A DNA stretch of 64,000 bases from Hansschlegelia plantiphila (GTDB taxonomy: Bacteria > Pseudomonadota > Alphaproteobacteria > Rhizobiales > Methylopilaceae). The stretch is taken from the NCBI RefSeq assembly GCF_027922265.1, contig NZ_BSFI01000021.1, positions 62,001-126,000 of the forward strand, in the 5' to 3' direction. Positions 45,989-54,763 of the stretch are shown here, one piece after another; the stretch's first letter is position 1, and the number at the start of each line of letters is the position of its first letter. The position numbers and the translations under genes were made by a program. The notes under the pieces were generated by a model, which did no database searches, was not told the DNA's origin, and saw nothing but the letters and a program-made list of their open reading frames with translations.

Positions 45989-47928
45989 CGACCACGGATC
46001 TGCGGCCCGCACCGGCTCCGCGACCAGGCCCTGGCGCCGACGTCGCGCTGCTTTGCGAGACGCTGAACTGCGTCGCCTATGCGTTTGCGCTCACCGAGAG
46101 CGGCCTCTCTCTCGAATGGGTCGTCGGCTCGATCTCCGGAGCGGCGCCATTGCCGCTGCGCTCCCTGCTCGCCGGGGAACAGGGCTCCCAGTCGGCGCAA
46201 GTCCAGGCGCATCTCAACAAGCTGATCGCGGGCAACGCCTCGCAGATCGACCTCGTCTGCCGATGCGAACAGACGGCCGCGCTGCGCGTCCGCGACTCGG
46301 CGCAGCCTGAATTCGACAAGCACGGCCGCGTCGCCCGCATCCTCGGCACCGTGCGCGACATCGCCGGCGAGCTCTGGGCGCGGCAAGACAACGCGCTCGA
46401 CGTCTGGCGCCATCGCATCGCGGAGCACCTCGACGTCGGCCTCGCCTGCTGGGACGTCGACGAGAAGCTTGTGCTCGTGAACCGCTCATTCGGGGGGCTC
46501 CACCCATCGCTCGCCACCTTCGTGCGGCCCGGCGTGTCGGCCAGGAGCCTGATCTCGGCGGTGGCGCATTCGGGCGAGATCGTCATCGAGGGGAGGCGCC
46601 GGGAGTGGATCGCGGAGACGCTCGACGACCTGCGCAGCGAGCGGGCGCGCGAGCATGCGCTGGCGGACGGGCGTTGGCTCGAGGTCACCCCGGTCCGCTT
46701 CGCGGAAGGCATGATCCTTCGGGTGCAGGACATCTCCTCGCAGAAGGGCGGCGAGCGGGCCCTCCGACTGGCGAAGGAAGTCGCGGAAACCGCCAACCTG
46801 AAGAAGAGCCGCTTCCTGCGCGCCGCCAATCACGACCTGCGTCAACCGTTGGCGACCCTGAAGATCCTGATCTACAGCAGCTTCGACGTGGCCGAGGAGG
46901 CGAAGCGCCACGATCTGCTGCATTCGATGGACGTGACCGTCGGGATCATGGACGAGATTCTCGGTTCTCTGCTGCAGATCGGCCAGCTCGACGCCGGACG
47001 GATCGCGACGCGTGTCGTGCATTTCCAGATGGCGCAGGTCCTGGAGCGGCTGAAGATCGAGTTCTCGCCGCAGGCCGAAGCCAAGGGCCTCGCCTTCCGC
47101 GTGGCGGCGAGCCACGTGACGGTCGAGTCCGACCGCGTGCTGCTGGAGCGCATTCTCAGCAACTTCATCGCCAACGCCATCCGCTTCACCGAGACCGGCG
47201 CGATCCTGATCGGCGCACGACGGCGGGGATCGCACCTCGACATCCAGGTGTGGGACACCGGCTGCGGCATCGCCGAAGACCAGCTCACGCTGATCTTCGA
47301 GGAGTTCCATCAGGTCGCCGATCAGCCGAGCCACCGCCAGCGCGGGCTGGGTCTCGGCCTCAACATCGCCTACCGGCTGGCCGACCTTCTCGAACACGAG
47401 ATCGACGTGCGCTCGACCGTCGGCCGCGGCTCGATGTTCTCGGTCTCGGTCCCGATCGGCAACGTCTGGCAGAGCGATCTCGGCGAGCCCGAGATCTCCG
47501 AGCGCATCGGCGGCGAGTTCCTCGACGTCAAGGTTCTGGTGATCGAGGATAACGAGCTGCTTCGCCGCACCGTCTGCCTGATGCTCGACCGCTGGGGCGT
47601 TAAGGTCACGGAAGCGAGCGACGGCGAGACCGCGCTGTCGCGCTTCGCCGACGGGACCGAGCCGCGCCCCGACCTCGTGCTGGTCGACTACCGTCTGCCG
47701 AACGGTCGAGCGGGAACCGAGGTCATGGCCGACCTGCGGGGCCTCTTCGGCCAGGACCTGCCCGGGATCGTCGCGACCGCCGACACCGACCCCGCGCTGA
47801 TCGCCCGCATACGGAGCGAGGGCCTGCCGGTGCTGATCAAGCCGATCAACCCGGCCCGGCTTCGCTCGGCCATGCATCATCTTCTCTTCGAGCAACGGCG
47901 CGAGCCGGTCAGGACGGGCGAGGCATGA
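45985..47928 (+). CDS. Soluble hybrid histidine kinase with PAS domains
   Basis: 647 residues with a TTG start overlapping the regulator stop. No membrane segments. Two PAS-like regions (about 20-130 and 140-255), HisKA with RAANHDLRQPLATLKIL (phospho-His about 283), HATPase_c (NFIANAIRFTETG, DTGCGIAED, RGLGLGLNIAYRL) and a C-terminal receiver (Asp about 568 in VLVDYRLPNG). All boxes are complete. Its stop overlaps the next start in ATGA, tying it to a cytosolic ligand-binding protein that may provide the input. Confidence 0.92.
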   Translation: MTTTDLRPAPAPRPGPGADVALLCETLNCVAYAFALTESGLSLEWVVGSISGAAPLPLRSLLAGEQGSQSAQVQAHLNKLIAGNASQIDLVCRCEQTAALRVRDSAQPEFDKHGRVARILGTVRDIAGELWARQDNALDVWRHRIAEHLDVGLACWDVDEKLVLVNRSFGGLHPSLATFVRPGVSARSLISAVAHSGEIVIEGRRREWIAETLDDLRSERAREHALADGRWLEVTPVRFAEGMILRVQDISSQKGGERALRLAKEVAETANLKKSRFLRAANHDLRQPLATLKILIYSSFDVAEEAKRHDLLHSMDVTVGIMDEILGSLLQIGQLDAGRIATRVVHFQMAQVLERLKIEFSPQAEAKGLAFRVAASHVTVESDRVLLERILSNFIANAIRFTETGAILIGARRRGSHLDIQVWDTGCGIAEDQLTLIFEEFHQVADQPSHRQRGLGLGLNIAYRLADLLEHEIDVRSTVGRGSMFSVSVPIGNVWQSDLGEPEISERIGGEFLDVKVLVIEDNELLRRTVCLMLDRWGVKVTEASDGETALSRFADGTEPRPDLVLVDYRLPNGRAGTEVMADLRGLFGQDLPGIVATADTDPALIARIRSEGLPVLIKPINPARLRSAMHHLLFEQRREPVRTGEA

Positions 47929-49193
47929 CGCGGGAACCGGATTTCATCCCGATCGGCAGCATGGTGCCGCTCTCCGGCGCGTCGTCCGCGGACGGGCGCG
48001 AGTTCCGCAACGGGCTGCAGTTCGCGATCGAGGAGATCAACGCGCTCGGCGGCATCCTGGGGCGCCAGCTGAAGCCCTATTTCGTCGACACCAGCGACCA
48101 GAGCGCAGAAGCCGTCACTGCGGCGGCGCGGGAGCTCATCAGCAGGCACGGCGTCCACGCCATCATCAACGGCTACAACATCGGCGCGCAGAACGCGGAA
48201 TACGAGCCGATCGCCGACGCCGGCGTGGTCTATGTCCACCACAACACGCTGCTGCAGCACCATGACACGGTGATGGGCGATCCGGAGCGCTACTTCGGAT
48301 GCTTCATGAGCGACCCGGCCGAATACTGGTATGGGCAGGGCTTCATCAAATTCATCTCGTGGCTGAGGGACACCGGCCAGTGGCGGCCGGAGTCGAACCG
48401 CCTCGCGATCATCTCAGGATCTCGGCCCTACAGCATCGTCACCGCCAACGCGATGCGCTCCTCGGCTGCCGATTTCGGATGGTCGGTTGTGTTCGGACCG
48501 GAGATCGTGCGGACGCCGACGACGGACTGGCAATCTGCGCTCGACCGGGCTCGCGAGACGCGGCCCGCGATCCTCGCCAACACCCATTTCTACGCAAGCG
48601 ACATCGCGCACTTCCAGCGCCAGTTCATGAAGAAGCCGATGAACTGCCTTGTGTATCTACAGTATGGCGGCATGCATCAGACCTTCATCGACGTCGCGGG
48701 ACAGGACGCGGAAGGAGTCATCATTGGCACCGTGGTCGGCCTCGTGCATGACGACGACGGCAGGGCTTACAGCAAGCGCTACCGCGAGCGGTTCGGGCTG
48801 ACCGCGACGCCGGAAGTCGGCGCGCTGTCCTACAGCGCCATGCACCACTTCGCGCTCGCCGCCGGCGTCGCGGGCGGCACGGGCGCGCCCTACGAGTTCA
48901 CGCAGAACCGCAAGGTCGCCGCGCGCCTGAAGAGCATCACCTATCGCAGCGTGCTCGGCACCATCCACTATCATCCGCAGTGGCAGGCCGCGGTGCCCTA
49001 CCCCGACGCGACGCGCGATCCGTCGCGCGGCATGCCACATCTGTTCTATCAGGTGCAGGATTACCGCAAGGAGCAGGTCGTCATCGCACCAGTCCCCTAC
49101 AACACCGGCCGCTTCCAGATGCCGCCCTGGCACCGCGGCTCACGCGCCGCGGAGAACGCGCCGGTCGCGCTGGACATCCTGCCGCCGCCGTAG
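47925..49193 (+). CDS. AmiC/UrtA-type ligand-binding protein without signal peptide
   Basis: 422 residues of the periplasmic-binding-protein type 1 fold (Peripla_BP_5): FIPIGSMVPLSGASSADGRE, GLQFAIEEINALGGILGRQL, IINGYNIGAQNAEYEPIADA. These patterns match the amide/urea/branched-chain receptor group (AmiC, FmdD, UrtA). There is no signal peptide: the domain starts at residue 7. It therefore acts in the cytosol like AmiC, which senses amides and controls a regulator. Four-base overlap with the hybrid kinase gene suggests a sensing complex (inference). Convergent with the XRE gene at 49217. Confidence 0.88.
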   Translation: MTREPDFIPIGSMVPLSGASSADGREFRNGLQFAIEEINALGGILGRQLKPYFVDTSDQSAEAVTAAARELISRHGVHAIINGYNIGAQNAEYEPIADAGVVYVHHNTLLQHHDTVMGDPERYFGCFMSDPAEYWYGQGFIKFISWLRDTGQWRPESNRLAIISGSRPYSIVTANAMRSSAADFGWSVVFGPEIVRTPTTDWQSALDRARETRPAILANTHFYASDIAHFQRQFMKKPMNCLVYLQYGGMHQTFIDVAGQDAEGVIIGTVVGLVHDDDGRAYSKRYRERFGLTATPEVGALSYSAMHHFALAAGVAGGTGAPYEFTQNRKVAARLKSITYRSVLGTIHYHPQWQAAVPYPDATRDPSRGMPHLFYQVQDYRKEQVVIAPVPYNTGRFQMPPWHRGSRAAENAPVALDILPPP

Positions 49194-49216
49194 AGCGCCT
49201 GAGCCGGGCGCTGTTC

Positions 49217-49456
49217 TCAGGCCCAGTTCCGGATTCGGGTCTGCATGCCGACCACGACGGCGCCGACGACCTGATAGGCGATGCCGCTGTTCTCGAAGGC
49301 TTGCTGGACCTGCCTGATCGTCCAGTCCGTCGGGATGCGCTCCTCCTTCTCGAACGCGACGATCGTGCCCTTCGAGACATGAGCGCGGGCCGCAAGGTCG
49401 TCCTGCGTCCAGCCGAGGACCGCGCGGCTCGCCCGACACCATCGTCCGCTCAGCAT
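49217..49456 (-). CDS. Small XRE-family (Cro/CI) DNA-binding protein
   Basis: 79 residues starting MLSGRWCRASRAVLGWTQDD. The HTH spans residues about 9-35 (LGWTQDDLAARAHVSKGTIV AFEKEE in two pieces), typical of HTH_3/HTH_19 single-domain regulators widespread in alphaproteobacteria. The C-terminal half RQVQQAFENSGIAYQVVGAV has the short beta segment usual in these proteins. Last gene of the minus-strand set, 181 bases after the outer-membrane protein. Target unknown. Confidence 0.82.
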   Translation of the reverse strand: MLSGRWCRASRAVLGWTQDDLAARAHVSKGTIVAFEKEERIPTDWTIRQVQQAFENSGIAYQVVGAVVVGMQTRIRNWA

Positions 49457-49637
49457 GAGTAACGGCCCATCATTCAGAGCTCCCTAGGCTCTCCGCTTGA
49501 TCTCCGCGCGGCGCCTTGGCGAAACCGGCTGTCGACGACCCCGGGCGGGGGGTCCCGCGCGACGACGTCATGGACGGAGGCCAGGCGCCGCTCACGACGG
49601 CGGGACGTGAGCCCCGCCGTCGGACCCGAGGCTTGGT

Positions 49638-50519
49638 TCAGTACTTCGTGACGATCGGCGCCAATGGCGCCTCGGGCGCCCAGAGCGGCACGATCAGGTT
49701 GGTCCAGACCGCGGTCTCCTTGCCGCCATAGTTCTTCTGGCTGACGTCCTTGGTGAGCTTGACCTGAAGCGTCGCGCCGCCGAAGTCGTAGGAGACCAGG
49801 CCGCCGAGCGCGAACTGGCTCTGCTTCTGGTAGTTCGAGCCGGGGCTCGTCAGGTCCTTCGACATGTGGGCGACGGGACCGAGGCCCCATTTGCCGAACG
49901 CCTTGGTGATCGAGAAGTCGCCGACGAAGTAATCGGGCGCGAGGCGGGAGTCATGGCCGACCGGATTCCCGTACATGAAGTTGGCGGTCGCCTGCCAGCC
50001 GTCCTTCAGATAGGTGAAGCCGGCGCGCTGCTCGATCGTGCCGTAGGCGAGCGCCGTCGAGTCGTGTTGCGGGACATAACCGCCGATGCGGTATCCGAAG
50101 CGGAGGCCGTCGGCGATCGGCCAGCTGATCTGCGCCGCGAGATAGGTGTTGTAGAGGCCGAAATCGTGCGACGACCCCTCTGACGAGATGTCGACGAGCG
50201 TCGGCGCCACGACGAACGAGATCGCCCCGCCGGCCACTTCGAGCGGACTCTGGTAATAGAAGAACAGGATGTTCGCATTGACGCGAACGTCGATTCCGCC
50301 GACTTCGCGGAAGCTCGAATCCGTCTGGTTGATGTAATAGAGACCCTCCGGAAGCTTCGCGTAGATCGCGAGGCCCGACGTGAAGCCCGGCGTTGTCGTG
50401 CTCGACGCCAGCGCGTCCGTCGGCGCGGCCGCGCCTGCGACCAGCGCAGCTCCGGCCGCCAGCACGCCCACGGCGATCCTGCGCAGCTTGTCCCGCGCCA
50501 AGCTTGTCATCTCGCTCAT
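49638..50519 (-). CDS. SphA-like outer-membrane protein (phenol/meta-pathway type porin)
   Basis: 293 residues from MSEMTSLARDKLRRIAVGVL with a signal peptide ending near DALAS. Alternating beta-strand pattern with aromatic girdles (SGLAIYAKLPEGLYYINQTD, ANILFFYYQSP, LRFGYRIGGYVPQHDS, NFMYGNPVGHDSRLAPDY) matches the SphA/PF13557 family, found with uptake of hydrophobic or aromatic compounds. The C-terminus IVTKY ends in an aromatic residue, as needed for outer-membrane assembly. It probably lets the substrate of this locus into the periplasm (context inference). Confidence 0.85.
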   Translation of the reverse strand: MSEMTSLARDKLRRIAVGVLAAGAALVAGAAAPTDALASSTTTPGFTSGLAIYAKLPEGLYYINQTDSSFREVGGIDVRVNANILFFYYQSPLEVAGGAISFVVAPTLVDISSEGSSHDFGLYNTYLAAQISWPIADGLRFGYRIGGYVPQHDSTALAYGTIEQRAGFTYLKDGWQATANFMYGNPVGHDSRLAPDYFVGDFSITKAFGKWGLGPVAHMSKDLTSPGSNYQKQSQFALGGLVSYDFGGATLQVKLTKDVSQKNYGGKETAVWTNLIVPLWAPEAPLAPIVTKY

Positions 50520-50682
50520 CTCGTTGTCCCCTGATCTCTGATATTTGCGATCTCGCGGACCGGGCTCGGACCGCGAGGCTGTTGTCGAAGAATTTTGTCT
50601 TTGCGCATTCATGACGCAGACGCCGTTGCTTGCGACATGGCGGTCTTTTGTTGTTTGAGTTCTTTGTTTGCCTGGGCCCGCT

Positions 50683-51873
50683 TCACGTTGCTTCAACGTG
50701 GCGCGAGACCGGACGCGACGTGTCGACGGGCGTGATCGTGAGCGACGCCGCAGCCCCGACGGCGCAGGCGGCGAGCGCGCTGAGCAGCGCAAGCGTGTAG
50801 CTGCCGGAGCCTTCGAACAGGACCGCCGCGACCCATGGGGCGAGCAGGCCTGCGAGCCCGTATGCGAACATCATCGCGCCATAGACTTGGCTGATGCGCT
50901 CCGGTCCCCAGTAGCGGCCGACGAGGACGGGCAGGACCGAGGCGCCGCTGCCGAACACCAGCCCGATCGCCGCCACGCCGGCCAGCGACGCCCCCGCGCC
51001 GGAGGCGGTCAGCAGCGCGAGCAGTCCCGCGGCGCAGATCGCGTGGATCGCCGCCAGGATTCGCCGGGCGTCCGTCGCCTCGGCCAGACGGCCTCCGAGC
51101 AGGGAGCCCGCGACGTAGCTCAGGTTGAGCGCCATCGGCGCCGCTGCCGCGAGACCGGCGGGCGCGCCGGTCGACGCCAGCAGCTTCACAGCATGCGCAA
51201 CCATCATCAGGCCGGCGTAGTTGAAGACGAAGAAGGCCAGCGCGAGCTTGAAGAACAGTGGCGACAGGAACGGCCCTCGCCCCGTCGTCCGGTCCGGCGA
51301 CCCCGCCGCGGCGAAGGACGGCGTGTTCGCGGTGAGCGCAAGCACGACGCCTCCAACGACGAGCAGCGCCGCTCCGATGACGGCGAAGGAGGCGGAAGCC
51401 CTCATCCCCGCAAAGACCATGGGGAGCAACCCGGCGAGGATGACCCCGCTCAACGCGAAGGCCGAGACCGTCAGGCTGATGAGGATGCTGCGGAGGGAGT
51501 CCGGAGCGCGGGAGGCGAGCGCCAGCGCGAGACCGTACCCGAGCCCCGCCCCGACCGAGAACAGCATCCCGTAGCCGATGAACAGCGTCGCAAACGACGG
51601 GGCGAGCCCGAACAGCAGATGGCCGCCGCCCGCGAGCGCGAAAGCGAGGGCCACATAGGCGCTGAGCGGGAGGCTCCGCAGCAGCCTGTCATAGATCAGC
51701 GCGCCGGCCGTGAAGCAGACCAGCGCCGCGCTGGGGACGAGGCTGAGCGTCGGGCCCGCAACGCCGAGTTCCGCTTCGATCGGGCCGGCGAAGAGGCCCC
51801 AGAGATAGATGATCCCCATCGCCAGCATCGTCGTGACAGCTGCGGCGAACGCGGTTCGAGAGGTCGAGGGCAT
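50683..51873 (-). CDS. MFS transporter, oxalate/formate antiporter-like
   Basis: 396 residues with twelve membrane segments. The start MPSTSRTAFAAAVTTMLAMG and IIYLWGLFAGPIEAELG, GAGLGYGLALALASRAP and FGSGASVLPVLVGRYWG are typical of the OFA branch of the major facilitator superfamily, which exchange small mono- and dicarboxylates. In this locus it might export the carboxylated product or import a related acid; that is inference from neighbours. Gaps of 163 and 130 bases separate it from the porin and the ABC permease. Confidence 0.83.
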   Translation of the reverse strand: MPSTSRTAFAAAVTTMLAMGIIYLWGLFAGPIEAELGVAGPTLSLVPSAALVCFTAGALIYDRLLRSLPLSAYVALAFALAGGGHLLFGLAPSFATLFIGYGMLFSVGAGLGYGLALALASRAPDSLRSILISLTVSAFALSGVILAGLLPMVFAGMRASASFAVIGAALLVVGGVVLALTANTPSFAAAGSPDRTTGRGPFLSPLFFKLALAFFVFNYAGLMMVAHAVKLLASTGAPAGLAAAAPMALNLSYVAGSLLGGRLAEATDARRILAAIHAICAAGLLALLTASGAGASLAGVAAIGLVFGSGASVLPVLVGRYWGPERISQVYGAMMFAYGLAGLLAPWVAAVLFEGSGSYTLALLSALAACAVGAAASLTITPVDTSRPVSRHVEAT

Positions 51874-52003
51874 GAGATCGTCGCCTTTCGAGGTCAGCGG
51901 GCGGCCGCCGGGGTCACCGGGCCGAGTCGGTCCGCGCCGGTCCCATGGGGACCGGCCGGATGCGTGATGGATGGCACAGCGCGAGCAGCCCCGCGCCGGA
52001 CCC

Positions 52004-53026
52004 TCAATCCCGGAGGTCGGCCACGTAGCGCAGGCGGATCTGGTCGGAGATCACGGCCGCGATCAGGATCATCCCGATCACCACGGTCTGCAGATAGGAG
52101 TCGATGCGCGCGAGGTTCATGCCGTTCTGGACCAGGTTGATGAACAGCGCGCCGAGAACGACATTCTCGACCCGGCCGATGCCGCCGCGCAGGCTGACCC
52201 CCGCGATGACGCAGGCCGCGATCGATTCCAGCGGCATCGAGCTGCCGACGTTCGCCTCGCCGCTGTCGAGCCGCGCGGTCATCAGGACGCCGGCGACGCC
52301 GGTCAGGAAGGCCGAGATCACGTAGACGGTGAGCAGCGTGGCTCGGGTGTTGATGCCGGAGAGCAGCGCCGCCCGGATGTTGCCGCCGACCGCGTAGAGC
52401 GAGCGGCCGGTCCTGGTCCAGTTGACCAGGACGTAGGCCGCGCAGACCAGTGCGACGGCGACCCAGATCGGGAACGGGATCTGGAGGAACGAACCGAAGC
52501 CGATGAACTCGCCGAAGTCGGCCGGCATGCCGTAGACCGGAGTTCCGCCGGTCAGATAGAGCGCCGCGCCGAAGCCGATCGAAGACATGCCGAGCGTCAT
52601 GATGAAGGGCGAGACGCCGAACAACGCGACGCCGATCCCGTTCAGAAGGCCGACGGCCGAACCGCAGGCGACGCCGACGCAACAGCCGAGCAGGATCGCG
52701 AGCGGCAGCATGTCGGGCATCGCCACCGCGAAGGCGGACATCGAAAGCGCGGTTGTGACCGAGGTCAGCGCGAGGATGGTGCCAACCGAAAGGTCGAACC
52801 CGCCGGTGAGCAACACCATCATCTGGCCGAGCGAGACGATCGCGAGGAAGACGGACTGGCGGACGACGTTGGTGAGGTTCCGGACGGTCAGGAAGTTGTC
52901 CGACATCAGGCTGAAGATGATGAGGGCGAGAAGCAGCAGGATCGGCAGGACGCCGACCTGCACGAACAGGCGCTTCAGCGACTGTCCGGACGGCTTCGGC
53001 GTGGAGGCGGCGACGGTGATCGACAT
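52004..53026 (-). CDS. CUT2-type ABC transporter permease (RbsC-like)
   Basis: 340 residues from MSITVAASTPKPSGQSLKRL; about nine to ten membrane segments with the family motif TGGFDLSVGTILALTSVTTA and AGVSLRGGIGRVENVVLGAL. This is the membrane subunit of ribose/AI-2/sugar-type importers, working as a dimer with one double ATPase. Stop and start positions with the ATPase gene leave 48 bases. The associated binding protein is TorT-like, not a typical sugar binder, so the substrate need not be a sugar. Confidence 0.92.
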   Translation of the reverse strand: MSITVAASTPKPSGQSLKRLFVQVGVLPILLLLALIIFSLMSDNFLTVRNLTNVVRQSVFLAIVSLGQMMVLLTGGFDLSVGTILALTSVTTALSMSAFAVAMPDMLPLAILLGCCVGVACGSAVGLLNGIGVALFGVSPFIMTLGMSSIGFGAALYLTGGTPVYGMPADFGEFIGFGSFLQIPFPIWVAVALVCAAYVLVNWTRTGRSLYAVGGNIRAALLSGINTRATLLTVYVISAFLTGVAGVLMTARLDSGEANVGSSMPLESIAACVIAGVSLRGGIGRVENVVLGALFINLVQNGMNLARIDSYLQTVVIGMILIAAVISDQIRLRYVADLRD

Positions 53027-53074
53027 CGGATGGTCCTCGGATCGGCGGCAGGACAAGAGTCCGCCCCTGGGCTG

Positions 53075-54607
53075 TCAGGCGGCGTGCTTGCCAAAGAAGA
53101 GAGGGAGAATGCTGGCTTCCGAGATCCTGGCTTTCGGGAGCTCGTCCTGGACGCGGCCGTCGTAGAAGACGTAGGCGCGGTGGGCGAGGTTGAGGATCTC
53201 GGGAAGGTCGGAGGAGATGACGACGACAGCGGCGCCTGCTTCGCACAGGCCGCCGATGAAGCGGTAGATCGCGGCGCGCGTGCCGACGTCGACGCCGACC
53301 GTCGGCTCGTCGAAGACATAGAGGCTGATCGGCCGGGTGAGGCTGCGCGCCAGCAGCACCTTCTGCTGGTTGCCGCCCGAGAACGCCTGCACCGCGCGGT
53401 CGGGGCGCCTGGGATGAAGCTCCAGCTTGTCCGCGAGGCGCCTGGCCTCCGCGTCCTCTTTCACCCGGTTGATGAAGATGCCCCTGGCGATCGGTTTGAT
53501 GTCGAGCGAGGCGAAGGTCATGTTCTCGGTGCAGGACCGCATCATCGCGAGCCCTTCGACCCGGCGGTCGGGCGGCATGTAGGAGAAGCCGGCGCGGAGC
53601 AGTCTGCGCGGGCTCTGGTTGGTGACGTCCTTGCCTTCGAGCGTCACGGTCCCGGAGATCGCGCGCTCCAGCCCGAAGGCGGCCCGCATGATCTCGGACT
53701 TGCCGGAGCCGACCAGCCCGGCGAGCCCGACGAGCTCGCCGGCCCGAATGTCGATGTCGGCTCCCTTCACCGAGCCAGACGCCGTCGTCAGGCCGCGGAT
53801 CGACAGCACGGTGCGGCCGGGGTTCGCCTTGATGTCCGGGAAGATGCCCCCGACGACGCGCCCCGTCATCAGACGGACGAGTTCATCCTGCGTCACGTCG
53901 CTGGCGTCGACCGTGGTGATGAACTTGCCGTCGCGCAGGACGGTGATGCGGTCGGCGAGGCGTTCGATCTCGCGCATCCGGTGGGTGATGTAGATGACGC
54001 CGACGCCCTGCGCCTTGACCTGGTCGACGAGCGCGAACAGCCGGTCGGCCTCGCGGTCGGTCAGGCTGGCGGTGGGCTCGTCGAGGATCAGCACCGAGAG
54101 CTCGGAGCGGAACGCCCGGGCGATCTCGACCATCTGCTGCTCGGCGCGGGTGAGCCGCGCAACGATAGCCTTCGGGTTCAGGTCGAAGCCGAGCCGGGCG
54201 AGGATGGCGTGCGCCTCCTCGCGCATCTTCCGCTTGGCGAGGAAGCCGCCGCGCCGCGTCTCGGAGCCGAGGAACAGGTTCTCCTCGACGGTCATCGACG
54301 GCACGACGGAGAATTCCTGGAACACCGTGGTGACGCCGCGCGAGCGCGCCTCGTGGACCGATGCGAAGCGCATCGGCTCGCCGCGCATCAGCAGGTCGCC
54401 GGAGGTCGGCTGGACCGCGCCCGATATGATCGAGATCATCGTCGACTTGCCGGCGCCGTTCTCGCCGAACAGCACGTGGACCTCGCCCGGCCGCAGGTTG
54501 AAGTTCATGCCGTCGAGCGCGAGCACGCCCGGATACTGCTTGCTGACGCGCAGGAGCTCGAGCAGCGGTGGTTCGCCGGGAGTTCTGGGACGAGTCGCAT
54601 CGGTCAT
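53075..54607 (-). CDS. CUT2-type ABC transporter ATPase with two nucleotide-binding domains (RbsA-like)
   Basis: 510 residues from MTDATRPRTPGEPPLLELLR. First domain: Walker A FGENGAGKSTM, signature region LTRAEQQMVEIARAF, Walker B VLILDEPTASLTDREAD. Second domain: GLVGSGKSEIM, signature AFSGGNQQKVLLARSL and Walker B VFDEPTVGVDVGT. The first signature and second Walker A differ from consensus as in all RbsA-like proteins, where one site is less active. Powers import through the neighbouring permease with the TorT-like binding protein. Confidence 0.94.
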   Translation of the reverse strand: MTDATRPRTPGEPPLLELLRVSKQYPGVLALDGMNFNLRPGEVHVLFGENGAGKSTMISIISGAVQPTSGDLLMRGEPMRFASVHEARSRGVTTVFQEFSVVPSMTVEENLFLGSETRRGGFLAKRKMREEAHAILARLGFDLNPKAIVARLTRAEQQMVEIARAFRSELSVLILDEPTASLTDREADRLFALVDQVKAQGVGVIYITHRMREIERLADRITVLRDGKFITTVDASDVTQDELVRLMTGRVVGGIFPDIKANPGRTVLSIRGLTTASGSVKGADIDIRAGELVGLAGLVGSGKSEIMRAAFGLERAISGTVTLEGKDVTNQSPRRLLRAGFSYMPPDRRVEGLAMMRSCTENMTFASLDIKPIARGIFINRVKEDAEARRLADKLELHPRRPDRAVQAFSGGNQQKVLLARSLTRPISLYVFDEPTVGVDVGTRAAIYRFIGGLCEAGAAVVVISSDLPEILNLAHRAYVFYDGRVQDELPKARISEASILPLFFGKHAA

Positions 54608-54763
54608 GTCTGGGATCCCTGAGGTCGCGGGACGCGCAACGCCGCGTCGGGCTGCGGAGATCGGGGCGCCCGTCTTCGGCTGTTGAAGAGGGCGTAAGGG
54701 CGTCGGGGCGGCTCGTCCGAACCGGGGGAAGCGCAACCGCGCCGTCCCGACGCCTGGCCGGCG

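Noticed and set aside
50668-52140. A 490-codon plus-strand ORF (and the 883-codon one at 51971-54622)
   Set aside because: Both are Arg/Asp/Glu-rich antisense frames of the MFS, permease and ATPase genes, without any family pattern.
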